Shown one piece after another: positions 54,690 through 63,202 of a stretch of 64,000 nucleotides of DNA. The translations under genes were made by a program, and so were the position numbers. Within the stretch, counting starts at the first letter, position 1. The number at the start of each line of letters is the position of its first letter. Below the pieces are notes generated by a model that was given only the letters and a program-made list of their open reading frames with translations, did not search any database and was not told the origin of the DNA. Source of the stretch: Streptomyces tateyamensis (lineage in GTDB: Bacteria > Actinomycetota > Actinomycetes > Streptomycetales > Streptomycetaceae); assembly GCF_003205575.1 (NCBI RefSeq), contig NZ_PYBW01000025.1:1-64000 (forward strand), written 5' to 3'.

Positions 54690-55145
54690 ATGAATCTCTG
54701 GACCGAGGCCTTCGCCGCGCTGGGCATCCTGGTACTGGGCGGGCTCGCCTACTACGCGCTGCGGCGCCAGCAGTCGTCGGCCCCGGCGCCCACGCCGCGG
54801 CCCACCCGCTCGAGGCCGACCGGGAAGGTGCCGGCGCCGCAGGAGATCTGGTGGGCCGAGGTCCCGTTCGAGGACGGCCCGGGCAGCAAGGACCGGCCCT
54901 GCCTGGTGCTGAAGGTGCACGGCCGCACCGCCACCGTCGTCAAGATCACCAGCAAGCACCACGCCGAGCGCCCCGGGGTGCTGGCGCTGCCACCGGGCAC
55001 GGTCGGCGACCACGAGGGGCGCACCAGCTGGCTGGAGACCGACGAGCTGCGCGAGGTGGCGCTGGGCTCCTTCCGCCGCCGCGTCGGCCCGGTGGACGCC
55101 GACACCTGGGCCCGCACCGAACGAGCGGTGCGGGCCCGGGACTGA
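54690..55145 (+). CDS. Membrane-anchored PemK/MazF-like protein
   Basis: 151 aa. Residues 6-25 form one membrane helix (EAFAALGILVLGGLAYYAL), then a Pro-rich linker, and from residue 50 a PemK/MazF-type beta barrel: QEIWWAEVPFEDG, GSKDRPCLVLKVHG and VVKITSKHH, the last matching the conserved I-T-S strand of MazF toxins. No antitoxin gene sits next to it, and a membrane anchor is unusual for MazF. It may not act as a soluble toxin. Confidence 0.82.
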   Translation: MNLWTEAFAALGILVLGGLAYYALRRQQSSAPAPTPRPTRSRPTGKVPAPQEIWWAEVPFEDGPGSKDRPCLVLKVHGRTATVVKITSKHHAERPGVLALPPGTVGDHEGRTSWLETDELREVALGSFRRRVGPVDADTWARTERAVRARD

Positions 55146-55161
55146 GGGGGCTGAGGCGGGG

Positions 55162-56538
<1,377 letters not shown>

Positions 56539-56643
56539 TCAGGCGTCGGGACAGATCGCCGCGGCGTGCCGGCACAGGTCGATGTGCAGGCGCGCCACGA
56601 GGCGGATGCCCGGGGCCTGATTGCTCACATCGACGGAACGCAT
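56539..56643 (-). CDS. Cysteine leader peptide upstream of cysO-cysM (34 aa)
   Basis: A 34-codon frame, MRSVDVSNQAPGIRLVARLH followed by IDLCRHAAAICPDA, with two Cys codons (TGC, TGT) near the end. The R-x-H-(V/I)-D-L-x-R-x-x-(S/A)-A-(I/L)-C pattern is that of the putative leader peptides I recognise upstream of sulfur and cysteine genes in Streptomyces. A -10 box TATACG ends 8 nt before the ATG and there is no ribosome-binding site, so it is probably leaderless, like the Cys-responsive uORFs of mycobacteria. Stalling at the Cys codons would report on Cys-tRNA supply. Confidence 0.78.
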   Translation of the reverse strand: MRSVDVSNQAPGIRLVARLHIDLCRHAAAICPDA

Positions 56644-56769
56644 GGGCTCATCGTATAGATTCCCGCCCCGGTTCCTCCATGCCCATCTCGCGCCTCGGAT
56701 GATTTCGTGTCGCATGCTGGGATCCACCGGGAGTGCGAGAGCCCGCCACCGGGGTGGCGGGCCCTCCGG

Positions 56770-57192
56770 TCAGGCGTCCACCACCTGCACGTCTTCCTCG
56801 GTGATCACACCATCCACGATGCGGAACGAGCGGAACTGGAACGGGTCCGCCGCGCCGTTGCCCTCGGCGGTGGAGACCAGCACGTAGTGCGCGTTCGGCT
56901 CGGAGGCGTAGCTCACGTCGGTGCGCGAGGGGTAGGCCTCGGTCGCGGTGTGCGAGTGGTAGACGACCACCGGCTCCTCGTCCCGGTCGTCCAGGTCGCG
57001 GTAGAGCTTGAGCAGGTCGGCCGAGTCGAACTCGTAGAAGGTGGGCGAGCGGGCCGCGTTGAGCATCGGCACGAAGCGCTCGGGGCGGTCGGTGCCGGCC
57101 GGGCCGGCGACGATCCCGCAGGCCTCGTCCGGGTGGTCGGCGCGGGCGTGGGCGACGATCGCGTCGTGCAGCTCTCGGGAGATGGTCAGCAT
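56770..57192 (-). CDS. mec: JAMM metalloprotease Mec (CysO-cysteine hydrolase)
   Basis: 140 aa from the ATG at 57192. JAMM/MPN+ motif: E23 in DEACGIVAG, H79 and H81 in YHSHTATEAYPSRTD, S89 and D92. This is the full zinc site. In mycobacteria Mec releases cysteine from the CysO-Cys adduct. Here it may also trim the Ser-Arg tail of CysO. It lies 46 bp after the DUF2017 start-to-stop boundary on the same strand. Confidence 0.93.
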   Translation of the reverse strand: MLTISRELHDAIVAHARADHPDEACGIVAGPAGTDRPERFVPMLNAARSPTFYEFDSADLLKLYRDLDDRDEEPVVVYHSHTATEAYPSRTDVSYASEPNAHYVLVSTAEGNGAADPFQFRSFRIVDGVITEEDVQVVDA

Positions 57193-57238
57193 GCGGCCAG
57201 GATAGGCGCCGGCACCCACCGCCCGGCCCAGCCGTCCG

Positions 57239-57814
57239 TCAGCCGGTCATCGCCTCCAGCAGCGACTCCTGCATCGCGCCAAGCCACAGGTAGGCCATCA
57301 CCAGCGGCTTGCGCTCGTCGGAGTCCGGCAGGTCGTAAAGGCCCTGCTCGTCCTCCTCGGTGACGTCCAGTCGGGCGCCCAGGGTCAGCCGCAGGTCGTT
57401 GAGCGCGCCGAGCCAGCGCGGGCACTCCTCGACCCCCGGCCGCAGCACGCCGGGCCCGCCGCCCAGGGTGTCCAGCGCGCGCACCACCGCGAGCGCGTCC
57501 TCGCGCTTCCTGGCCCGCAGGTCGAGTTCGGTGTAGCGGCGGAACTCACCGGCGAAGGCCTTGGTCTGCGCGTCCACCGGCTGCCCGGGCTCGCCGTAGG
57601 CATCCGGGAAGAGCCTGGCCAGCGCCGGGTCGCTGGGCGCCTCGGTCGGGCCCTCGGCGAACAGCGCGGCCAGCGGGTCCGCGCTCTCACCGCCCGGGCC
57701 GGGGCCGATCAGCTCCAGCATCTGGACCTCCAGCGAGCGCAGGATCGCCGCCTCGACCTCCTCCAGCGCGATCGCCGCACCGCCGTCGCCGGTCCGCTCG
57801 AACAACCCAGCCAT
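57239..57814 (-). CDS. DUF2017 protein
   Basis: 191 aa from the ATG at 57814; the longer frame to 57922 is not supported. The N-terminus AGLFERTGDGGAAIALEEVEAAILRSLEVQMLEL and the C-terminal PLVMAYLWLGAMQESLLEAM are conserved DUF2017 blocks. Soluble, acidic. Always found beside clpS in actinobacteria, which suggests a role in ClpS-linked proteolysis, but its function is unknown. Confidence 0.88.
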   Translation of the reverse strand: MAGLFERTGDGGAAIALEEVEAAILRSLEVQMLELIGPGPGGESADPLAALFAEGPTEAPSDPALARLFPDAYGEPGQPVDAQTKAFAGEFRRYTELDLRARKREDALAVVRALDTLGGGPGVLRPGVEECPRWLGALNDLRLTLGARLDVTEEDEQGLYDLPDSDERKPLVMAYLWLGAMQESLLEAMTG

Positions 57815-57897
57815 AGTTCTGACAACCGTCCCGGTTCGCGTGTCTGTCGATCGGTCAGGCGCGCCGCGACCCGTTGCCGCGGCGGCGCGGGTGCAGC

Positions 57898-58191
57898 TCA
57901 GTCGTGCTGCAGGGTGGCCCACAGGCCGTAGCCGTGCATCGCCTGGACGTCCCGCTCCATCTCCTCACGGGTGCCGCTGGAGACCACCGCCCGGCCGCGG
58001 GTGTGCACGTCCATCATCAGCTTGCGGGCCTTCTCCTTCGGGTAGCCGAAGTAGGCCTGGAACACGTAGAGGACGTAACTCATGAGATTGACCGGATCGT
58101 TGTGCACGATGGTCACCCACGGAGTGTCCGGCTCCGCCACCGGAAGGCTCTCGGCCTCGGGGCGTTCGATCTCGGCCGGCGCGACACTCAC
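57898..58191 (-). CDS. clpS: ATP-dependent Clp protease adaptor ClpS
   Basis: 97 aa, GTG start with GAGGAGAG. The core [26 protein letters not shown] contains the N-degron pocket (N-D-x-x-N), followed by [37 protein letters not shown]. It delivers N-end-rule substrates to ClpC/ClpP. First gene of the minus-strand run that ends with cysM. Confidence 0.95.
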   Translation of the reverse strand: MSVAPAEIERPEAESLPVAEPDTPWVTIVHNDPVNLMSYVLYVFQAYFGYPKEKARKLMMDVHTRGRAVVSSGTREEMERDVQAMHGYGLWATLQHD

Positions 58192-58293
58192 GGCTGGCTC
58201 TCCTCACGGCGGTGCTCGACTGATCCTCTGACCTCCCATGCTGCCATCCGGGGGACCTCGGAGCGATTCCGACCCGGCCGTCGACACGGAAAT

Positions 58294-58306
58294 CGTCAAA
58301 CTGACG
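58294..58306. promoter_or_regulatory. Perfect palindrome CGTCA-AAC-TGACG before pncB
   Basis: 13-bp site 25 bp upstream of the pncB ATG, with 5-bp arms. It looks like an operator of an NAD-metabolism regulator; the regulator is not identified. Confidence 0.5.
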
Positions 58307-58311
58307 CTAAG

Positions 58312-58322
58312 TGGTAGTACCA
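58312..58322. promoter_or_regulatory. Perfect palindrome TGGTA-G-TACCA next to the pncB start
   Basis: 11-bp inverted repeat 8 bp before the pncB ATG and 6 bp from the first palindrome. Binding here would block the start region directly. Distinct sequence from the first, so possibly a second regulator. Confidence 0.5.
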
Positions 58323-58330
58323 TCCTTCTT

Positions 58331-59686
58331 ATGGACGCCCAGGCATTCGTGGCGGCGAAGTCCGCCCTGCCCACCTCGCCGGCAGCGGCTTCGACCGCGC
58401 TGCTCACCGACCGCTACGAGTTGACCATGCTGCAGGCCGCGCTGCGCAGCGGGGCGGCGCACCGCCGCTCGGTCTTCGAGGTCTTCACCCGACGGCTGCC
58501 CGAAGGTCGCCGCTACGGGGTGCTGGCCGGCACCGGCCGGGTACTCGACGCGGTGCAGAACTTCCGCTTCGACGCCGCCCAGTTGGACTGGCTGGCCGAC
58601 CAGCGGGTGGTGGACGAGGCCACCCTCGCCTACCTGGCCGACTACCGCTTCGGCGGCGACATCCACGGCTACCCGGAGGGCCAGGTCTACTTCCCCGGCT
58701 CGCCGCTGCTCACCGTGGAGGGCAGCTTCGCCGAGGCCGTGCTGCTGGAGACGGTGATCCTGTCCATCCTCAACTACGACTCCGCGATCGCCGCCGCGGC
58801 CTCCCGGATGACGGCCGCCGCCGGGGAGCGGCCGTGCATCGAGATGGGCGCCCGGCGGGCCCACGAGACCGCGGCGGTGGCCGCCGCCCGGGCCGCCTAC
58901 GTGGCCGGCTTCGCCGCCACCTCCGACCTTCAGGCCGGCTTCGCGCACGGGATCCCGACCACCGGCACCGCCGCGCACGCCTTCACCCTGCTGCACGACA
59001 GCGAGCGGGACGCCTTCACCGCCCAGCTGGCCTCGATGGGCACCGGCACCACGCTGCTGGTGGACACCTACGACCTGGCCGAGGCGGTGCGCACCGCCGT
59101 CGAGGTGGCCGGCCCGGGCCTGGGCGCGGTGCGGATCGACTCCGGCGACCTGACCCTGCTGGCCCACCGGGTGCGCCGCCAGCTCGACGAGTTGGGCGCC
59201 CGGGAGACCCGGATCATCGTCACCTCGGACCTCGACGAGTACGCCATCGCCGCGCTGGCCGCCGCCCCGGTGGACGGCTACGGGGTGGGCACCAGCCTGG
59301 TCACCGGCAGCGGCCACCCGACCTGCGCGATGGTCTACAAGCTGGTCGCCCGGGCCGGGTCGACCGAGGCCGACGCCCCGCTGGTGCCGGTGGCCAAGCG
59401 CTCGGCCGGCGCCAAGAGCAGCGTCGGCGGCCGCAAGTGGGCCGCCCGCCGCCCGGACGCCGACGGGGTGGCCGAGGCCGAGGTGGTCGGGACCGGCCCG
59501 CTGCCGGCCGAGCTCGCGCCGTTCGCGCTGCAGGTGCCGCTGGTCAAGGGCGGCGAGGTGGTCGGCCGCGAACCGCTGGCCGCGGCCCGGGCCCGGCACC
59601 TGCGCGCACGGGCCGAGCTGCCGCTGTCGGCCACCCAGTTGTCCAAGGGCGAGCCGGTCCTCGGCACCGAGCTGCGGCTGGGGTAG
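58331..59686 (+). CDS. pncB: Nicotinate phosphoribosyltransferase
   Basis: 451 aa from the ATG at 58331. N-terminal LLTDRYELTMLQAAL, the substrate motif IEMGARRAHE, the catalytic region with LVDTYD and VRIDSGDL, and the PRPP-binding DGYGVGTSLVTGSG are in order. It converts nicotinate and PRPP to NaMN in the Preiss-Handler pathway. pncA follows 79 bp downstream, so both enzymes of nicotinamide salvage are together. Two perfect palindromes precede the start. Confidence 0.96.
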   Translation: MDAQAFVAAKSALPTSPAAASTALLTDRYELTMLQAALRSGAAHRRSVFEVFTRRLPEGRRYGVLAGTGRVLDAVQNFRFDAAQLDWLADQRVVDEATLAYLADYRFGGDIHGYPEGQVYFPGSPLLTVEGSFAEAVLLETVILSILNYDSAIAAAASRMTAAAGERPCIEMGARRAHETAAVAAARAAYVAGFAATSDLQAGFAHGIPTTGTAAHAFTLLHDSERDAFTAQLASMGTGTTLLVDTYDLAEAVRTAVEVAGPGLGAVRIDSGDLTLLAHRVRRQLDELGARETRIIVTSDLDEYAIAALAAAPVDGYGVGTSLVTGSGHPTCAMVYKLVARAGSTEADAPLVPVAKRSAGAKSSVGGRKWAARRPDADGVAEAEVVGTGPLPAELAPFALQVPLVKGGEVVGREPLAAARARHLRARAELPLSATQLSKGEPVLGTELRLG

Positions 59687-59765
59687 CCGGGGTGCCCGGC
59701 ACTCCCTAGAGTGGCCCCACTCCCACCGAGAACCCGTTCCACCCAGACCAGCGAGGAAGCAAGCC

Positions 59766-60353
59766 ATGCGCCGGGCCCTGATCGTCATCGATGTGCAGAA
59801 CGACTTCTGCGAGGGCGGGTCGCTCCCGGTGGCCGGGGGCGCGGAGGTGGCCGCGGCGATCACCGAGCACATCGCCACCCACCGGCCGGAGTACGACCAC
59901 GTGCTGGCCACCCGGGACCACCACCTGGACCCGGGCGCGCACTTCTCGGCCGAGCCGGACTACGTCGACAGCTGGCCGCCGCACTGCGTGGCGGGCACCG
60001 AGGGGGTGGGCTTCCATCCCAACTTCGCGCCCTCGGTGACCTCCGGCGCGATCGAGGCGGTGTTCGAGAAGGGGGCGCACGCCGCGGCGTACAGCGGGTT
60101 CGAGGGCTTCGACGAGCACGGCGGGCGACTGGCCGACTGGCTGCGCGAGCGGGAGGTCACGCAGCTGGACCTGGTGGGCCTGGCCACCGACCACTGCGTG
60201 CGGGCCACCGCGCTGGACGCGGTGCGGGAGGGGTTCGCGGTGCGGGTGCTGCTGGAACTGACGGCGGGGGTGGCCGCCGGGACCACCGCGGCCGCGCTGG
60301 AACAGCTGCGGGCGGCGGGGGTGGAGCTGACCGGCGAGCCGGTGCTGGGCTGA
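59766..60353 (+). CDS. pncA: Nicotinamidase
   Basis: 195 aa. Catalytic triad: D9 in IDVQNDF, Lys near residue 102 in VFEKGAHAAAYSGFEG, and Cys near residue 144 in ATDHCVRATALDA. Metal-binding D49/H51-type residues are in ATRDHHLDPGAHF. It deamidates nicotinamide to nicotinate, the substrate of the upstream PncB. Confidence 0.95.
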   Translation: MRRALIVIDVQNDFCEGGSLPVAGGAEVAAAITEHIATHRPEYDHVLATRDHHLDPGAHFSAEPDYVDSWPPHCVAGTEGVGFHPNFAPSVTSGAIEAVFEKGAHAAAYSGFEGFDEHGGRLADWLREREVTQLDLVGLATDHCVRATALDAVREGFAVRVLLELTAGVAAGTTAAALEQLRAAGVELTGEPVLG

Positions 60354-60398
60354 AGGCGGGGGCTGGGCTGAAGGCGGGGCGTGGGGGCGCGGGCCGGC

Positions 60399-60411
60399 GG
60401 GGGGGGGGGGG
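60399..60411. repeat. 13-base G homopolymer with short tandem repeat
   Basis: Thirteen consecutive G between pncA and the AbiEi-like gene, five bases before the latter's stop. A 17-bp unit GCTGGGCTGAAGGCGGG is repeated just to the left (60346-60380). Prone to sequencing error and slippage. Confidence 0.8.
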
Positions 60412-60415
60412 CGGC

Positions 60416-61456
60416 TCACTCGTGCGGGGTCAGCAGCTCCACCACGTCCTGGCCGCCCGCCAGGTGCGCCGCGTGCAGCTCGGCCGCCACGGCGCCCGGC
60501 TCGGCGGCCAGCCGCTCGCCGGCGACGTACACCACCCGCACCCCCAGGTACTCCATCCGGTGCTGTCCGGCCCGGGTCCAGGCCGCCTCGCCCTCGCTGA
60601 CGCAGCGCAGCGCCGAGTCCACCTCGACCGCCACCGCCGCCCCGGGCCAGTACAGGTCAGGCACCGCAACGAAGGTGCCGCCGCGCATCCGCAGCTCGGG
60701 CTGGACCAGCGGCACCGGCAGCAGTTCCCCCGCTGCCAGTTCGAGCAGCTGACCCAGGACGAACTGGCGCTCGACAGCCAGCAGTTCGTCCATCGCCGCG
60801 CGGATCCGGGGGATCTCCACCAGGCACGCCTCGCGCAGTTCGGCGATCAGCTCGGTCGGGGTGCAGGCCCGCCGCCCGTCCGGGCCGGTGGCCGCCACCG
60901 CCTCGCGCAGCACCGAGCGCAGCAGCCGCGGGCCCAGCGCGCCGCTCTCCAGCGCCCCGTCCTCGGTCCACTCGCGCAGCGCGTCCGCCACCGCCCGGCC
61001 GACCGGCGCGCAGGCCAGTCCGTGCACCTCGCGGGCCTGGAGCTCGCGCGCGGTGCGCTGGATCCGCACCTCCCCCACGTCCCGCAGCCGGCGCTGCCGG
61101 GGCACCAGCACCTGCACCCCGGTGACCGCGGGCAGCCGCGGCACGGCGGCGAAGCCGTACAGCGCCAGCGCGGCCGCACCGGTGATCACCGCACCCTCGC
61201 GGTGGCCCTCCTGGCGCCCGTTCTGCGCCGCGTACAGCAGCGCCGCCCACATCCGCTGTTCGGGGGTAGGCGTGCCGGTCTGCAGCAGGTAGACCCGGGG
61301 CAGCAGGCGCTGCCAGGGGCCGCCGCGGCGGCAGTGCTCGCTCACCACCCGGGTCGGAACTCCGCGCGCCCGCAGCTGACTTGCCGTGATCACGTTCTGC
61401 TGCCGCCGGGCCAGCTCTTCGAGCGAGGGGGCGGCGGAGGGGATCTGGTAGCTCAT
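60416..61456 (-). CDS. AbiEi-antitoxin-like protein with C-terminal Vsr/DUF559-type nuclease fold
   Basis: 346 aa from the ATG at 61456. Residues 15-60 form a winged-helix AbiEi_4-like start (LEELARRQQNVITASQLRARGV, then WQRLLPRVYLLQTG). The middle is helical and Arg-rich. The C-terminal 100 residues, with VPDLYWPGAAVAVEVDSALRC and HRMEYLGVRVVYV, resemble the Vsr/DUF559 endonuclease fold (D-x-W, E-V-D). A toxin partner (AbiEii) is not beside it. Such orphans are frequent in actinobacteria; function unknown. Confidence 0.8.
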   Translation of the reverse strand: MSYQIPSAAPSLEELARRQQNVITASQLRARGVPTRVVSEHCRRGGPWQRLLPRVYLLQTGTPTPEQRMWAALLYAAQNGRQEGHREGAVITGAAALALYGFAAVPRLPAVTGVQVLVPRQRRLRDVGEVRIQRTARELQAREVHGLACAPVGRAVADALREWTEDGALESGALGPRLLRSVLREAVAATGPDGRRACTPTELIAELREACLVEIPRIRAAMDELLAVERQFVLGQLLELAAGELLPVPLVQPELRMRGGTFVAVPDLYWPGAAVAVEVDSALRCVSEGEAAWTRAGQHRMEYLGVRVVYVAGERLAAEPGAVAAELHAAHLAGGQDVVELLTPHE

Positions 61457-61764
61457 GCGACAACCCTCCCCCGTCACCCGGTCGCCACAGCCCCAACCTG
61501 ACGCACCGTTACGCAACCGTCGTCAAACCGGGACAGGCCCGCACTAAAGTCGCCATACCCTCACCCATTTGGAGTAATTGGGAGCAAAGTCATTGCAGAT
61601 ACGGTCAGCTGATGGTCGTTCTGGACCGCGCAGGTGGACGGCCATGACATTCGTCATGCGGCAATGGTGACCAGCCCCCACTGCCGGCCGGCCGATCCAG
61701 CAGGCATCATCGTGTTCACCGGGTGGGGCGAGGGGCCGCACCGGGATGATCGGGGGACATCGAA
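61457..61764. other. Intergenic spacer with an operator-like palindrome
   Basis: 308 bp between divergent genes. An AT-rich stretch around 61565-61600 may hold promoters, and CATGAC-ATTC-GTCATG (61643-61658) is a perfect 16-bp inverted repeat. No coding signal: the 65-codon frame on the minus strand here lacks a ribosome-binding site and codon bias. Confidence 0.55.
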
Positions 61765-62349
61765 ATGAGCACTGCCACGGGCGTCACCGCCTCGGATGCC
61801 GCTGCCACCGGCGGCACTGCCACCGAGACCGCCGCCGAGGCCCAGGACGCGGTCGGGCCGGCAGCGGAGGCCACCGGGGCGAAGGAGTCGCGCCAGGCCC
61901 GCCGGGAGCGCCGCCGCAACCGGCCCAAGGGGCTGGCCGCGGTCACCGAGCCGATCGAGGAGCTGCGGCTGCCGGTCTGGTACTTCGGCTTCGAGGCGGT
62001 CTTCGCCTCCGCCTTCGACCTGATCAAGGCCTACCCCGCCTGCTGGCCGGTGCTGGCGCTGCTGGTCCCGGTGAACCTGGCGGTCTCCTTCACCCTGCTG
62101 CGCAAGCGTCTGCGGCTGGCCGGGGCGCTGTGGCGCGGCAAGGAGACCCGCAAGCTCGCCATCGCCCTGCTGGGGCTGCGCGTGGGCAGCCACTTCGCGC
62201 TGAGCGCGGTCGGCGTCACGGTCACCGGCCGACTGGGCCACCTGGTCTTCGCGGTGGCGATGGGCGCGATCACCGTCTCCCTGCTCGCCTACACCCAGCG
62301 GACCGCTCTGCGGGCACTGGAGGCCTCCCGAGCCGCCGAGCAGCACTGA
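61765..62349 (+). CDS. Uncharacterised membrane protein
   Basis: 194 aa. A 50-residue Ala/Thr/Glu-rich tail is followed by a very basic stretch (RQARRERRRNRPKG), then four membrane helices in the C-terminal 120 residues (about 72-92, 95-112, 132-150, 155-175). Not a recognised family. The basic segment next to the membrane suggests contact with nucleic acid or acidic lipids, but this is speculation. Confidence 0.7.
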   Translation: MSTATGVTASDAAATGGTATETAAEAQDAVGPAAEATGAKESRQARRERRRNRPKGLAAVTEPIEELRLPVWYFGFEAVFASAFDLIKAYPACWPVLALLVPVNLAVSFTLLRKRLRLAGALWRGKETRKLAIALLGLRVGSHFALSAVGVTVTGRLGHLVFAVAMGAITVSLLAYTQRTALRALEASRAAEQH

Positions 62350-62417
62350 CCGGGGCCGCCCGCGGGGGCGGGGTCCCTCGGCCCAACTCCCCTGCGAGCA
62401 TTGCCTACCATCAGCAC

Positions 62418-62720
62418 ATGCCATATGACGAAACATCAGGTCTGAGCGCAGCACAGCTGCGCCTGGGCCGGCTGCCCGGCTACGTCCGGCGCCCAGACCC
62501 CGCCCGCCGGGCCGGCGAGCGGGGTTCGGCGTACAAGAAGGGCTGGGAGGTCCGCTTCACCGCCCGCAGCGAGGCGGAGATAGCCGAGATCCGCGAACTG
62601 CTCGTCGCAGCCGGATTCGTACCCGCCCGTCCGTTCTTCAAGGGTCAGCAACTCATTCAGCCGGTCTACGGCATGGCCGTGGTGCGCACCTACCTGGAGG
62701 CCCGCGAACTGGGCGTCTGA
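62418..62720 (+). CDS. Small uncharacterised protein (100 aa)
   Basis: MPYDETSGLSAAQLRLGRLPG starts a soluble protein with RRAGERGSAYKKGWEVRFTARSEAEIAEIRELLVAAGF and PFFKGQQLIQPVYG. A TACCAT box lies 6 nt before the ATG and no ribosome-binding site is seen, so it may be leaderless. Codon bias is typical of genuine genes. Function unknown; the central helix-strand part suggests a small alpha/beta fold. Confidence 0.78.
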   Translation: MPYDETSGLSAAQLRLGRLPGYVRRPDPARRAGERGSAYKKGWEVRFTARSEAEIAEIRELLVAAGFVPARPFFKGQQLIQPVYGMAVVRTYLEARELGV

Positions 62721-62732
62721 CCGCCGACCGCC

Positions 62733-62810
62733 GACCGCCCACCGGTCGGCCCGTGGTCGTTGGCCGAGGAACGGTCTCGGTCAACGACCAGGGGCGGAGG
62801 GTGGGCGGTC
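62733..62810. terminator. Two-tier hairpin between convergent genes
   Basis: Inner stem at 62754-62790 (15 bp with one G-T pair; TGGTCGTTG-g-CCGAG and complement) inside an outer stem GACCGCCCACC/GGTGGGCGGTC (11 bp). It lies 12 bp after the stop at 62720 and covers the end of the VOC gene at 62809. Likely bidirectional terminator. Confidence 0.8.
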
Positions 62811-63192
62811 ACCCCTGGTGCGGCTCCAGGAACTCCAGGCGGTTGCCCAGCTTGTCGAAGGCGTAGCAACGATCGTGCCCCGGGAACTCCCCGTCCCACT
62901 GCACCGGGTGCCCGTGCGCCTCCAGCCGCTCCGCCAACGCGCGCAGCCCCCGCACCAGGATCCCCGGGTGCGCCTTGCGGGCCGGCACGAAGTCCTCCTC
63001 CACCCCCAGGTGCACCTCCAGGCCGCCACCCCGGAACCAGCAGCCCCCACGGGCCGCCAGTACCGGCGGCTTCTCCAGTTCGGTCATCCCCAGTACGCCG
63101 CCCCAGAACTCCCGGCACAGCGGCTCCGCCCCCGGCGGAACGGCGAGTTGGACGTGGTGCAGGCCGGAGAAGGCGATGGTGTCGTTCGTCAT
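62809..63192 (-). CDS. VOC-family (glyoxalase-like) protein, single domain
   Basis: 127 aa from the ATG at 63192. FSGLHHVQLAVPPGAEPLCREFWGGVLGMTEL opens the VOC fold with a metal-ligand His pair, and CYAFDKLGNRLEFLEP closes it with the Glu ligand. One module per chain, so active sites form in a dimer. Members include glyoxalases, dioxygenases and fosfomycin-type resistance enzymes. Substrate unknown. Confidence 0.88.
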   Translation of the reverse strand: MTNDTIAFSGLHHVQLAVPPGAEPLCREFWGGVLGMTELEKPPVLAARGGCWFRGGGLEVHLGVEEDFVPARKAHPGILVRGLRALAERLEAHGHPVQWDGEFPGHDRCYAFDKLGNRLEFLEPHQG

Positions 63193-63202
63193 CCCACCCA
63201 CC

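Noticed and set aside
61544..61741. 65-codon frame on the minus strand in the spacer
   Set aside because: No ribosome-binding site, coding bias or recognisable sequence.
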